Assembly (NCBI GenBank): GCA_030605675.1
Contig: JAUWHV010000053.1
Span: forward strand, 1 to 9,703
From: Deltaproteobacteria bacterium
GTDB taxonomy: Bacteria > Desulfobacterota > Dissulfuribacteria > Dissulfuribacterales > UBA3076
Direction: 5' to 3'
Length of the DNA stretch: 9,703 nt
Part shown: piece by piece, positions 1 through 7,030 of the stretch
Layout: each line of letters opens with the position of its first letter
How positions within the stretch are numbered: the first letter of the stretch is position 1
Made by a program: the position numbers and the translations under genes
Notes under the pieces: generated by a model
Databases searched by the model: none
What the model was told of the DNA's origin: nothing
What the model saw: the letters and a program-made list of their open reading frames with translations, nothing else

Positions 1-348
1 AATGAGCCCGAAGTGAACAGCCACATTTATTTCATCAAGTACGATCAGGTCATATTTTCCATCTTCCATGACTTGCATTATTTCACTAAGGCCGGCCCGG
101 GCCATTTCTATCTCTTTCTCTGAGGGTCTTCCTTTAGTAAACCTGCCTGAGCCGTACTGACGAATGGTGACCTGGTCTCCAAGTTTTTTAAGGGCCTTTA
201 TTTCACTGAATTCGCCATGTTTCAGAAACTGGGCAAACAATACCCTCCACCCGGCTCCAACTGCCCGGAGGGCCAGCCCAAGAGCGGCAGTAGTCTTTCC
301 TTTTCCGTCCCCGGTATAGACGTGGACATAACGCGCTTCTTTCTGCAA
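1..348 (-). CDS. cobO: Corrinoid (cob(I)alamin / cob(I)yrinate diamide) adenosyltransferase, CobO/BtuR type, 3' end cut by window
   Basis: The family transfers the 5'-deoxyadenosyl group of ATP to the cobalt of reduced corrinoids in the cytoplasm, giving adenosylcobalamin or its precursor. Visible are 116 N-terminal residues; the family is usually about 170-200. A P-loop variant GDGKGKTT lies at residues 13-20, followed by AALGLALRAVG, and a Walker B-like LIVLDE at 101-106, both characteristic of the CobA/CobO/BtuR fold and unlike the PduO type. The start is taken as TTG at 348-346: AAGGAG lies 4 nt upstream (358-353) and no ATG or GTG occurs in frame between it and the end of the preceding gene. 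It begins 8 nt after the AsmA-like stop, so it is very probably the third gene of that operon. The grouping looks like co-transcription and not a cobalamin pathway cluster, since no other cobalamin gene or cobalamin riboswitch is in view. Family identity is strong; whether it acts in synthesis, salvage or both cannot be told. Confidence 0.9.
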   Translation of the reverse strand, partial: MQKEARYVHVYTGDGKGKTTAALGLALRAVGAGWRVLFAQFLKHGEFSEIKALKKLGDQVTIRQYGSGRFTKGRPSEKEIEMARAGLSEIMQVMEDGKYDLIVLDEINVAVHFGLI

Positions 349-352
349 GTGG

Positions 353-358
353 CTCCTT
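353..358 (-). promoter_or_regulatory. Shine-Dalgarno site that sets the TTG start of cobO
   Basis: On the minus strand AAGGAG spans 358-353 and is followed by CCAC and then TTG. It overlaps the TAA stop (359-357) of the AsmA-like gene, so termination of that gene places ribosomes on this site. It is the clearest ribosome site in this operon and the main support for a TTG start. Confidence 0.6.
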
Positions 359-3300
359 ATGGAAAAATTGGGCTTAATATACGAAACGGCAGCATTAATG
401 TGTTCTTGACCAGGTCTATCATGGCCACGCCCACTGCATCAGGTGAAAGGACCGTGACCTCCGGGTCTTTTATCTGTCCCTTGATTTTTACCGGAAATGC
501 TACGATTGTCGCGTCCTTTCCTCCTATGGCTTTCCCCAGCAAAGGTACCTTTGAGATAATGGTGTCTATGGTCTTTAATGGAGCTACCAGTACAATCATG
601 TCTGCATCCATGTCGTCCAGATCAATTTTCCCTCTACCAAAGAGGTTTAACCCTTTTCCTTTGATTATAGCATGATCAATAATCAGATTGTTGTCCTTTA
701 TGATGCCCTTAATATCCATTTGTGAAAAAGGAAAGCCTTCAGTAAGGAGATCCGGGAGTCCATTTTTGGAAAAAAGGTCTATAACGTTAAGAACGCTGAA
801 TATCTTGGAAAGCAATGTCATGCGTCTGATTATGCCGTTGGAGGATCGGAGTTCAACAGTGCCCCGTTGCCAGTTGCCGGGTGTTCCTTCAATGTTTGCA
901 TTAAAGACAAATGGACCCTCTAATATATCTTGCTTAAAACCGAGGCATGAAAGCACGTCCTGGAAAAGCACCTTTTTTTCCTGATCAGTAGAAATGAACA
1001 GACTGGCCAGGTCAAGTCCGGGTCCTGAACGCCAGGTGCCGGTGGTATTGAGGCCGCAGATTGTTCCGGAGGATACAGAGATGGCTGTTTTCCCCTGAGG
1101 TAAGAGTTTCACCTGACCTGTGAGGGGTTGCCAGACATAGTCGGTGACTTTTTGGTCTTTATCGGGGAAGGCCGTTTCTTTTATGCTTGTGTATTTAAAG
1201 CTATCCAGCTCGAAGTTGATTCTGCCTGTAAGAAAAAAGGAAGAATTTGGTGATTTGGGAGTAGGTGCACGGTCGGGGGAAGGATGCTTTTCTTTGTATG
1301 TGTCAATGAATCGGGAGAGATTTTCCCAGGAAAGGGAATCGGATTTCAGATCCAGGTCAAGATCAATATTATGCTTTGAGAATGAGGCCCGTCCCTTAGA
1401 TATCACTGATTCGCCATTTATTCCCAAAGAAAGTTCCTCTATGTCTGTCCATGAGTTATGACCTGCCAGGTTGGCATATTTGACAACTATCGGCTCCGTA
1501 ACACCCCAGCACCAGTTTAGTTCAGATGCCTCTATAGAGCCCTTAAGTCGGGCAGAGCTCGGATCTTCCAGGAAACAACTCAGGTTGCATGAGCCCTTTA
1601 TATGGCCTGACAATATTTTATTCTTTTCCAGGATTTTGTCCAGCGTGTCTCCTTTTAGGCATCCTTCCCAATTCAGCAGTAAATTTTCCCCGGGAGCCTG
1701 TAGCAAATTCAGAGAAAGGCTCGCCTTTTCCGCAGGAGTAATAATAGTAAGGTCTTTTATAGAGAGTTCCTTTGGACTGGAGCTGATATCCAGTTTTACC
1801 TTTATGGCCTTCTTGTTTTCTATATCTGAGAGGATTTCTCCCTTTACGTCAGTCTTTTTGGGGCCCCAGGCAACCTTTAAGTGGTTCAGTGTGCAAGGGG
1901 TCCCGGGAAAGTATAGGGCGGGTATCCAATCCTTTGCCTTTACCCATTGGGAAATACCTTCTCTCGCAGTCCCGCTCAGATCAAGCCGGCCCTGCCAGTC
2001 TTGCCATTTTTTGTGTTTGAGATCTCCGTTTAAGTTCATCTGTTGGTCTGAAAGGCGCATCTTGCAACTGGATATTCGAACGTTTTCCTGATCAGCCTGT
2101 GCAGAGGCCTGTTCGATGCTGGATGGTCCGGGAAGCAGGGGGCTGTGGAAATCAAGGCCTTTTGTGTCGGCCGTTATGCTGTATTTCCAGTTCAGAGGTT
2201 TCCTCACGGGTCCTTTAAGCCATGCGTCAGTTACTTCCAAAGGACCATCAATTGAAAGGAGTACTTTGGAAAGGACTTCTTGCAGCCGGGGATAGCGCTT
2301 CAGCTCCGCAAAAAAGGGGCCTGAGTTCAGGGAGGCATTAAGCCTTCTGATGTAGAGAAAAACCTCATCTTTCCATCTTACTGATCCCTCGGTTTCGTGA
2401 ATAGAATTGGGACCGACGACCCCCTGAACATTGCTCCAGTTCACTTCGTCAGGAAGGACCTGGAGTTGACCTTTCTTGATCTTGATGGGCCATGTAATCC
2501 GTTCGTAATCTGCCGTTCCATCAATGCTCGACACCTCTACTCTCACTGAAATATCTTTTAATCTGTCGCCCAGGATAAGACGACCTGAGGTCTTGCCCCG
2601 GACATTGCTGAATTTGGCCAGCTCATTCCTGAACCCTTGGTGATCAACCAGCCTGTGCAAAAGGGCAGGGAGTTTTGAAAGGTCTGCATCCAGTTCCAGG
2701 TCTAATTTGAAGACCTCGTCTTCACCAACCAGGCCCAATGCAAGAGAGCCATTGCTACCCAGGGAATCGCCCAGTCTGGCTGAGAGATTCTGTCCTGTCA
2801 GTATCCCGTTTCTGATCTCGATCTGGCCACATGTTTCTTTGAGATCCAGATGCACATCCGGAACGTGTACCGGCGCTCCATCCACGTCGGCCGTGATGAT
2901 CATGGCCTTTAGTTCTTGAAAGCGTGGCACAGTTCCCTCAAAGAAATACGTCGCCTCTCTGGCCTTTCCTCCCAGGACTATGCTGCACACCAGGTCGGCC
3001 ACCTCGTGCCTGCCGAACAGGGCAAGGACTTTTTCTCTAACTCCTGAAAGATCTACTTCCTTTGCCTTGAGGTCGATATGCCAGAGGGCCTCATCAGTAA
3101 GAGCCGCCTGACGCCTCTCTATCACTCCTGATAAGGTCAGCCCGGGGTCTGTAAGCTCCAATGCATTTACCGACACGTGAAGCTGCTGCCCCTGTTTTTT
3201 AAAACTCAGGTCTGTATAGCCGCATGAAAACAGCATTTCTTTGTCATGTGATTTTATTTTTAGACAAGGGAAGTTCCCTTTTATTGAGGCCATCATATCG

Positions 3301-4028
3301 TCAAGACCGGTTCCTGTGATGGCGGCCTTTATGTTAACGTCTGAGTCTAAGGGCTTAACCGGGCTCTTGTTCAGGGAAGCAAGGAGGATTTTGTGCGGCT
3401 TGAAGTCTTGGCAGTCTATCCATAACTCATAGGAATTTTTTGACGGAATAAAATGGCCTTTGGTCTCCAGGCTTTTGGCATAAGGTGGTGTGCATTTTAG
3501 AGATGCATCAACCCTGTCAGGTTCTATATGTATCTTGGCTGCAACATTTGAAAAGTTAAGGCTATTGGTGTGCTGGAGCCATCCCGGGAAAACACCTTCC
3601 GCATCTAAGACAAGGCTGCCTTTTTTTATAACAAGTGTGGCTGAAAGAGGGGGTAGTGACCAGGACTCTTTGCCGGCAGACGGAGCCAGGGACTTGAGAT
3701 GGAGAGTGGGATTGTTTAGAACTACTCGGCTTATTCCAGGTTTGCCTCGAAAAAGGCCCAGCCAGTCAGGGAAAAGCAGGATCTTCGGGACCTCTGCCTC
3801 TAACTGTTTATTGGAAACCAGGGCGTCAGTAAGCACTATGCGGGGAAGGGGAAACCACTGCCAGGAGATTGCTTTGATATCAATATCACTGTCCAGTCGA
3901 TGGGTAATCTCATAGGTTATCCTGGAGCGGACCTGTTCCAACTTCAAAACGTATGGGGTGAAAAACACAAGTAGCCCAACGATCGCAAGAACAGAGATAA
4001 TGATTTTACCAACGCGCGCTTTTTTCAT
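357..4028 (-). CDS. Large AsmA/YhdP-like envelope protein (1223 aa)
   Basis: One N-terminal membrane segment (about residues 8-28, KIIISVLAIVGLLVFFTPYVL after a basic MKKARVGK) anchors a long periplasmic part with the alternating hydrophobic/polar beta pattern of AsmA-clan proteins. The last roughly 170 residues (about 1055-1223) match the AsmA/YhdP C-terminal region in style: NGIIRRMTLLSKIFSVLNVIDLF, then DMDADMIVLVAPLKTIDTIISKVPLLGKAIGG, and a final PVKIKGQIKDPEV strand. The length is close to E. coli YhdP (about 1266 aa). Relatives such as YhdP, TamB and YdbH form bridge-like grooves proposed to carry phospholipids between inner and outer membrane; that role is inferred here. A proline-rich linker (HPSPDRAPTPKSP, near residue 930) interrupts the repeats. 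The ATG overlaps the TGA of the upstream kinase as ATGA, with no obvious Shine-Dalgarno, so translational coupling is likely. Exact subfamily is not resolved. Confidence 0.85.
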   Translation of the reverse strand: MKKARVGKIIISVLAIVGLLVFFTPYVLKLEQVRSRITYEITHRLDSDIDIKAISWQWFPLPRIVLTDALVSNKQLEAEVPKILLFPDWLGLFRGKPGISRVVLNNPTLHLKSLAPSAGKESWSLPPLSATLVIKKGSLVLDAEGVFPGWLQHTNSLNFSNVAAKIHIEPDRVDASLKCTPPYAKSLETKGHFIPSKNSYELWIDCQDFKPHKILLASLNKSPVKPLDSDVNIKAAITGTGLDDMMASIKGNFPCLKIKSHDKEMLFSCGYTDLSFKKQGQQLHVSVNALELTDPGLTLSGVIERRQAALTDEALWHIDLKAKEVDLSGVREKVLALFGRHEVADLVCSIVLGGKAREATYFFEGTVPRFQELKAMIITADVDGAPVHVPDVHLDLKETCGQIEIRNGILTGQNLSARLGDSLGSNGSLALGLVGEDEVFKLDLELDADLSKLPALLHRLVDHQGFRNELAKFSNVRGKTSGRLILGDRLKDISVRVEVSSIDGTADYERITWPIKIKKGQLQVLPDEVNWSNVQGVVGPNSIHETEGSVRWKDEVFLYIRRLNASLNSGPFFAELKRYPRLQEVLSKVLLSIDGPLEVTDAWLKGPVRKPLNWKYSITADTKGLDFHSPLLPGPSSIEQASAQADQENVRISSCKMRLSDQQMNLNGDLKHKKWQDWQGRLDLSGTAREGISQWVKAKDWIPALYFPGTPCTLNHLKVAWGPKKTDVKGEILSDIENKKAIKVKLDISSSPKELSIKDLTIITPAEKASLSLNLLQAPGENLLLNWEGCLKGDTLDKILEKNKILSGHIKGSCNLSCFLEDPSSARLKGSIEASELNWCWGVTEPIVVKYANLAGHNSWTDIEELSLGINGESVISKGRASFSKHNIDLDLDLKSDSLSWENLSRFIDTYKEKHPSPDRAPTPKSPNSSFFLTGRINFELDSFKYTSIKETAFPDKDQKVTDYVWQPLTGQVKLLPQGKTAISVSSGTICGLNTTGTWRSGPGLDLASLFISTDQEKKVLFQDVLSCLGFKQDILEGPFVFNANIEGTPGNWQRGTVELRSSNGIIRRMTLLSKIFSVLNVIDLFSKNGLPDLLTEGFPFSQMDIKGIIKDNNLIIDHAIIKGKGLNLFGRGKIDLDDMDADMIVLVAPLKTIDTIISKVPLLGKAIGGKDATIVAFPVKIKGQIKDPEVTVLSPDAVGVAMIDLVKNTLMLPFRILSPIFP

Positions 4029-4999
4029 TTTATTGAATAATGGAGGCCTGCTACCAGCAACTTCAGGTTGTCCAGTTTTTCAAAGTCTTTGTGGACAAGC
4101 AGTGCCTTTAAATTTGAAAGGGCGGGGGAAATATAGGCCTTAAAGAAGACTTTCCCCTTTTTAAGATAGAGGTATGAATACGCACCTAATGCCTGCATAG
4201 TACGAAGAAGGGCAAGCAGGTAAAACTCCCTTTCAAACGTAGCTTGATCCAGATCAATATTCAGGGCATCAAGCTCGTTTAGATAGAATTCTGAAAGCTC
4301 AGACCAAATAGTCTCGGGTAGTGCAACATAAGGATCCAGGAGCAGGGCAGCAACGTCATAACCCAAGGGACCCAGGCGACCGCCCTGAAAATCAATTATC
4401 CTCAAGGCCCCGTTCTGTATCATAATATTGCGGGACTGAAAATCCCGGTGCAAAAAATACTCCTTATTGTCAATTAAATCTACTTGTAAAGCCAGCCTTG
4501 TAAGCTCATCTTCAAGTTCTGGTGTTTTGCCGCAGCCCATGAGGCCTTCAACAAAGGATTGCAAAAAATAAAAGGCCTCTCGTTCCCTGGCCAGCTTACT
4601 GTCATAATATTCTGAGTCATAGCACCATTTGCGGTTGAATCCCCGGCAGCCACATACCTGCATCTTTGCCAGCAAAGAAAGGGCCTGTCGGTAGAGCCTT
4701 TTGACCTGTGACCATTTATTTTGGGAGATTAATGCCAGGATCTCTGTCTGTAAATGCCTGTCTCCAAGATACTCCACCATAATAACTCCGGTATCTTTGT
4801 TGAAATCATATATTTTCGGAACCGGAATTCCGACACTGGCCAGATGATTCCCAATAGCAACATAGCTATAGGTCTCGGAAGTACCTATGTCCCCTGGAGA
4901 AGGTTCAATTGCCAGGGCAGGCTTGTCCTTCCACCGGATCTTGAAAAAACGCCTGTCAGATCCATCAGAAGAAAGAGGTATTGCAAGTATTGGTTTCAA
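4025..4999 (-). CDS. APH-superfamily phosphotransferase, AmgK-like (sugar or small-molecule kinase)
   Basis: A 324-residue cytoplasmic kinase with the aminoglycoside-phosphotransferase fold. The nucleotide loop SSDGSDRRFFKI is at residues 10-21, a hinge-like VIMVEYLGD at 72-80, the catalytic loop HRDFQSRN at 184-191 (catalytic D186, metal-binding N191) and the metal motif IDFQ at 202-205 (D203), followed by GPLGYDVAALLLDP. HRDxxxRN plus DFQ plus GPxxYD closely resembles AmgK, the anomeric MurNAc/GlcNAc kinase of Pseudomonas peptidoglycan recycling. No MurU-type nucleotidyltransferase is visible beside it, so the substrate is open. It does not look like a true resistance enzyme. The start is TTG at 4999-4997: a TAA lies 4 codons upstream, and the next downstream codons already belong to the conserved N-terminal motif. 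No clear Shine-Dalgarno precedes it. It is the first gene of the leftward operon and its stop overlaps the AsmA-like start by 4 nt. Confidence 0.8.
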   Translation of the reverse strand: MKPILAIPLSSDGSDRRFFKIRWKDKPALAIEPSPGDIGTSETYSYVAIGNHLASVGIPVPKIYDFNKDTGVIMVEYLGDRHLQTEILALISQNKWSQVKRLYRQALSLLAKMQVCGCRGFNRKWCYDSEYYDSKLAREREAFYFLQSFVEGLMGCGKTPELEDELTRLALQVDLIDNKEYFLHRDFQSRNIMIQNGALRIIDFQGGRLGPLGYDVAALLLDPYVALPETIWSELSEFYLNELDALNIDLDQATFEREFYLLALLRTMQALGAYSYLYLKKGKVFFKAYISPALSNLKALLVHKDFEKLDNLKLLVAGLHYSIK

Positions 5000-5034
5000 A
5001 GTTAGGTATTATTTGTAAATCCCGTGTTTTTAGA

Positions 5035-5223
5035 GGTAACTATTCAGGTTGAAGGCTGAAGGCTGAAGACTGAAGTATTTCAACCATCTCGCAACGCTCA
5101 AACGCCCTAAGTTTCGTCCCTAACAGTCTTCAGTCTTCAGTCTATCCACCTAATTTTGTGTAATCACGCACGATTTGCCCCTATTAGCCTTCTACCTTCA
5201 GTCTATTCACCTGAATAGTTACC
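5035..5223. repeat. MITE-like palindromic intergenic element with heptamer repeats
   Basis: The ends are perfect 15-bp inverted repeats: GGTAACTATTCAGGT at 5035-5049 and its exact complement at 5209-5223. Inside the left end are 3.7 copies of a 7-bp unit, TGAAGGC twice, TGAAGAC, then TGAAG (5050-5075). The same heptamer recurs on the other strand at 5125-5143 (AGTCTTCAGTCTTCAGTCT). The right end is partly duplicated: CTTCAGTCTATCCACCT at 5135-5151 and CTTCAGTCTATTCACCT at 5196-5212 differ at one base. No coding frame is evident inside. Terminal inverted repeats, small size and intergenic position suit a non-autonomous mobile element or REP-like repeat. No clear target-site duplication is visible. 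It lies 35 bp upstream of the kinase start, so that operon's promoter may sit within or next to its left end. Confidence 0.65.
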
Positions 5224-5457
5224 ATATGAGTTAAAATGGAAGATACGTGGGATATCCCCAGCCCTCCAATATTACAAGTCGTATGTATTACGGTTAGTAT
5301 GTTCTTTTTCGGTAAAATCGTCAATAATGTCCCGAATTCGCTTATCGAAATCTTCAATAACAATCAAGAGCATGATCAGTATTACCTATTTGACATTCAG
5401 CTGAAAAACATAAATTATTCCACAGTAATTTAATAACTTAGGAATTTCCATTATTCA
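5224..5457. other. AT-rich intergenic stretch, no convincing gene; possible decayed minus-strand ORF
   Basis: No recognisable protein is encoded. A plus-strand frame of 65 codons (5236-5433) starts without a ribosome site and has no family-like features. On the minus strand a frame from ATG 5451 to TAA 5272 would give about 59 residues but has a TAG at 5388-5386. The part after it, from ATG 5373, reads as 33 residues including IEDFDKRIRDIIDDFTEKEH, a charged amphipathic pattern that looks more protein-like than the plus frame. It could be the remnant of a small gene, but I recognise no family. A possible plus-strand promoter lies at 5390-5418. Confidence 0.35.
5390..5418 (+). promoter_or_regulatory. 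Candidate sigma70-type promoter for yedF
   Basis: A consensus -35 box TTGACA at 5390-5395 is followed, 17 bp on, by AATTAT at 5413-5418 (4 of 6 matches to TATAAT). Transcription would begin near 5425, leaving a leader of about 130 nt that contains the 5458-5517 hairpin. AT-rich DNA gives such matches by chance, so support is limited. Confidence 0.3.
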
Positions 5458-5517
5458 GACAGGATAAACAGGATTTACAGGATTTTTATTTATCCTGACA
5501 ATCCTGTTTATCCTGTC
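5458..5517. repeat. Palindromic 9-bp-unit repeat / strong hairpin ahead of yedF
   Basis: An 18-bp perfect inverted repeat (GACAGGATAAACAGGATT at 5458-5475, complement at 5500-5517) continues after a 2x2 mismatch into 6 more pairs (5478-5483 with 5492-5497) around an 8-nt loop. Each arm is three 9-bp units with core CAGGAT: CAGGATAAA, CAGGATTTA, CAGGATTTT on the left, and ATCCTG spaced 9 bp on the right. It ends 36 nt before the yedF ATG and 27 nt before its GGAGG. It is not a classic terminator: it is followed by seven A residues on the plus strand, and on the minus strand no T-run follows. I recall ACAGGAT-type dispersed repeats in many environmental bacterial genomes; copy number here cannot be judged. 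Confidence 0.75.
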
Positions 5518-5553
5518 AAAAAAAGTCCTGCCGTTGCAAGCAAGGGAGGTTGT

Positions 5554-6150
5554 ATGGAGACATTGAATTGCCGGGGGCTTAGCTGTCCTCAGCCGGTGCT
5601 AAGGACCAAGGATTTTATTGAAGCCAATCCGCAGGCCGTGGCATTTACAGTGGTAGTTGACGATGCCGCCGCGGCCCAGAACGTCGTCCGTTTTGTCGAA
5701 AGCCAGGGTTTCAGTGCGTCTCTTGACCAAAATGACGATGACTTTGAGATCAAGGCTGAAAAGTTTGAGGAAACTACTAGCGAATCTGTCGGTAAGGAGC
5801 CGGCAATGTCGAGTGAGAAGATACTCATTCTGATTCCCAAGAATACCATGGGTTCGGGAGATGATGTGCTGGGAGCAGGACTCATGCTCAGTTTCTTAAA
5901 TACGCTCAACGAGATGGGAGAGACACTCTGGAGAGTGGTTTTCCTCAATAGCGGGATAAAGCTGACGATTGAGGGGGCCAAGACCTTGCCTGCCATACAG
6001 CAACTGGAGGCCCAGGGTGTAAGTATTCTTGTATGCGGCACCTGCCTCACGCACTTCAATCTGCTGGATCAAAAAGGCGTGGGTGAGACCACGAACATGC
6101 TGGATATTGTGACAAGCCTGCAACTCGCGGACAAGGTGATCAGTGTGTGA
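5554..6150 (+). CDS. yedF: YedF-family TusA-DsrE fusion (selenium/sulfur metabolism type)
   Basis: 198 residues in two domains. Residues 1-70 are a TusA/SirA-like domain opening METLNCRGLSCPQPVL, with the diagnostic CPxP at 11-14 (C11 is the expected persulfide cysteine) and another cysteine at C6. An acidic linker (about 60-85) leads to a DsrE-like domain (about 87-198) with IPKNTMGSGDDVLGAGLM and a CGTC motif at 161-164. This two-domain form, about 200 residues, is the family annotated as 'sulfurtransferase-like selenium metabolism protein YedF', which often co-occurs with selenium genes. The biochemical role is unsettled; carriage of sulfur or selenium as per(sulfo/seleno)cysteine is the usual hypothesis. 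No selD, selA or other selenium gene is in view, so the context does not confirm it. The ATG at 5554 has GGAGG at 5545-5549. It is the only rightward protein gene and meets rsmA tail-to-tail with an 11-nt overlap. Confidence 0.88.
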   Translation: METLNCRGLSCPQPVLRTKDFIEANPQAVAFTVVVDDAAAAQNVVRFVESQGFSASLDQNDDDFEIKAEKFEETTSESVGKEPAMSSEKILILIPKNTMGSGDDVLGAGLMLSFLNTLNEMGETLWRVVFLNSGIKLTIEGAKTLPAIQQLEAQGVSILVCGTCLTHFNLLDQKGVGETTNMLDIVTSLQLADKVISV

Positions 6151-7030
6151 TGTCCTTTTGTGTATTGTTGCCGGAAGAGATCGTGCCGGCCAGAGTATTT
6201 GACAGGGTCACAAAGTTTTCAATGCTCAAGACTTCTGCCCTGTATCCCGGATCTATTCCGCAAACCTCCAGTGCATGAAGTATTTCGTCTTGCGAAAAAG
6301 ATGCCAGTCCCTTAAGGGCGTTTATCAATTTCTTTCGCCTTTTTTGAAATGCCTGTCTGACAATATTTTTAAAAAAAGCAAAATCTGTTGCAACTATAAC
6401 AGGCTTCCTGAATTCCATTTGTATCAGGGTCGACGTTACCTTGGGGCGAGGGCGAAAAAGGCCCGGAGGTATGTCCATTAATCTGTTAACATCGGCGCAA
6501 TATCCGGTAACCACGGATAATATCCCGTAAGCCTTGCTTCCCGGAGGAGAGATAAGGCGCTCGGCTACCTCCTTCTGAAACATCAAGGTTGCCCTGTTTA
6601 TATGATTACGTTCTTCAATCAGCTTAAATACTACCTGGCTTGAAATATTATAGGGCAGGTTGCCTATTATTTTGAGAGTGCCTCCCATCTCTTCTGCAAG
6701 GCCCTGAAAAGAGACCCTGAGGATGTCCGAATGACGCAATTCCACATTTTCCGGTAAAGGTCGCTTTTCGCGCACCCATTTGATCAGTCTCTCGTCTATT
6801 TCAAGGCCAATAACCTTGGCGGCCTTTTTTGAAAGTTCCCTGGTCATGGCCCCGAGCCCGGCACCCAGTTCTACTACTCGATCTCCGTGCTGTATGCCGG
6901 ATAGTTCTACTATGGTCTCAATTGTGCCCTGGTGGACAAGAAAGTTTTGGCCAAGGGAGCGTTTTGGCAGTGGAAAGCCGTGTTCATAGATACTAGTTAT
7001 GGGAGATTTTTTTACTGGATTTTGAATCAT
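6140..7030 (-). CDS. rsmA: 16S rRNA dimethyladenosine transferase RsmA (KsgA)
   Basis: 296 residues, slightly longer than typical (about 265-275). RsmA uses S-adenosylmethionine to dimethylate two adjacent adenines in the 3'-terminal helix of 16S rRNA (A1518 and A1519 in E. coli) during late 30S assembly. Diagnostic motifs in order are SLGQNFL (25-31), SAM-binding VELGAGLG (53-60), acidic LEID (76-79), catalytic NLPYNISS (124-131), FQKEVAERL (151-159) and PRPKVTSTLIQ (194-204). The ATG at 7030-7028 lies inside the last codons of the DUF2062 gene, a 38-nt overlap. The next 20-odd residues contain no other start before the conserved GQNF, so the overlap appears real. No clear Shine-Dalgarno is seen, suggesting coupling. 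It is the last gene of the tsaD operon. Its stop lies inside the opposing yedF 3' end, so no terminator separates them. Confidence 0.96.
   Translation of the reverse strand: MIQNPVKKSPITSIYEHGFPLPKRSLGQNFLVHQGTIETIVELSGIQHGDRVVELGAGLGAMTRELSKKAAKVIGLEIDERLIKWVREKRPLPENVELRHSDILRVSFQGLAEEMGGTLKIIGNLPYNISSQVVFKLIEERNHINRATLMFQKEVAERLISPPGSKAYGILSVVTGYCADVNRLMDIPPGLFRPRPKVTSTLIQMEFRKPVIVATDFAFFKNIVRQAFQKRRKKLINALKGLASFSQDEILHALEVCGIDPGYRAEVLSIENFVTLSNTLAGTISSGNNTQKDITH

Noticed and set aside
349..400. Cobalamin riboswitch ahead of cobO
   Set aside because: cobO begins 8 nt after the upstream gene, leaving no room for a riboswitch and no B12-box-like segment was seen.
217..675. Plus-strand open frame of 152 codons
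   Set aside because: It is antisense to cobO and the AsmA-like gene, both supported by motifs, and its translation has no family features.
1471..2091. Plus-strand open frame of 206 codons, with several shorter ones to 4143
   Set aside because: All lie antisense inside the single continuous 1223-codon AsmA-like gene and are frame shadows.
4025..4999. Aminoglycoside-resistance gene
   Set aside because: The APH fold is present, but the HRDFQSRN/IDFQ/GPLGYD motif set and operon context fit the AmgK-like metabolic kinases better than resistance enzymes.
5050..5143. Heptamer runs as a CRISPR array
   Set aside because: Units are 7 bp, contiguous and without unique spacers, and no cas gene is in view.
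5236..5433. Plus-strand frame of 65 codons in the intergenic region
   Set aside because: No ribosome site ahead of its ATG, no recognisable motif, AT-rich composition; not convincing as a gene.
5458..5524. Hairpin before yedF as a rho-independent terminator
   Set aside because: The stem is followed by A residues on the plus strand, and no T-run follows on the minus strand either.
5589..6123. Minus-strand frames opposite yedF
   Set aside because: The plus strand carries the clear TusA-DsrE protein with a good ribosome site; these are shadows.
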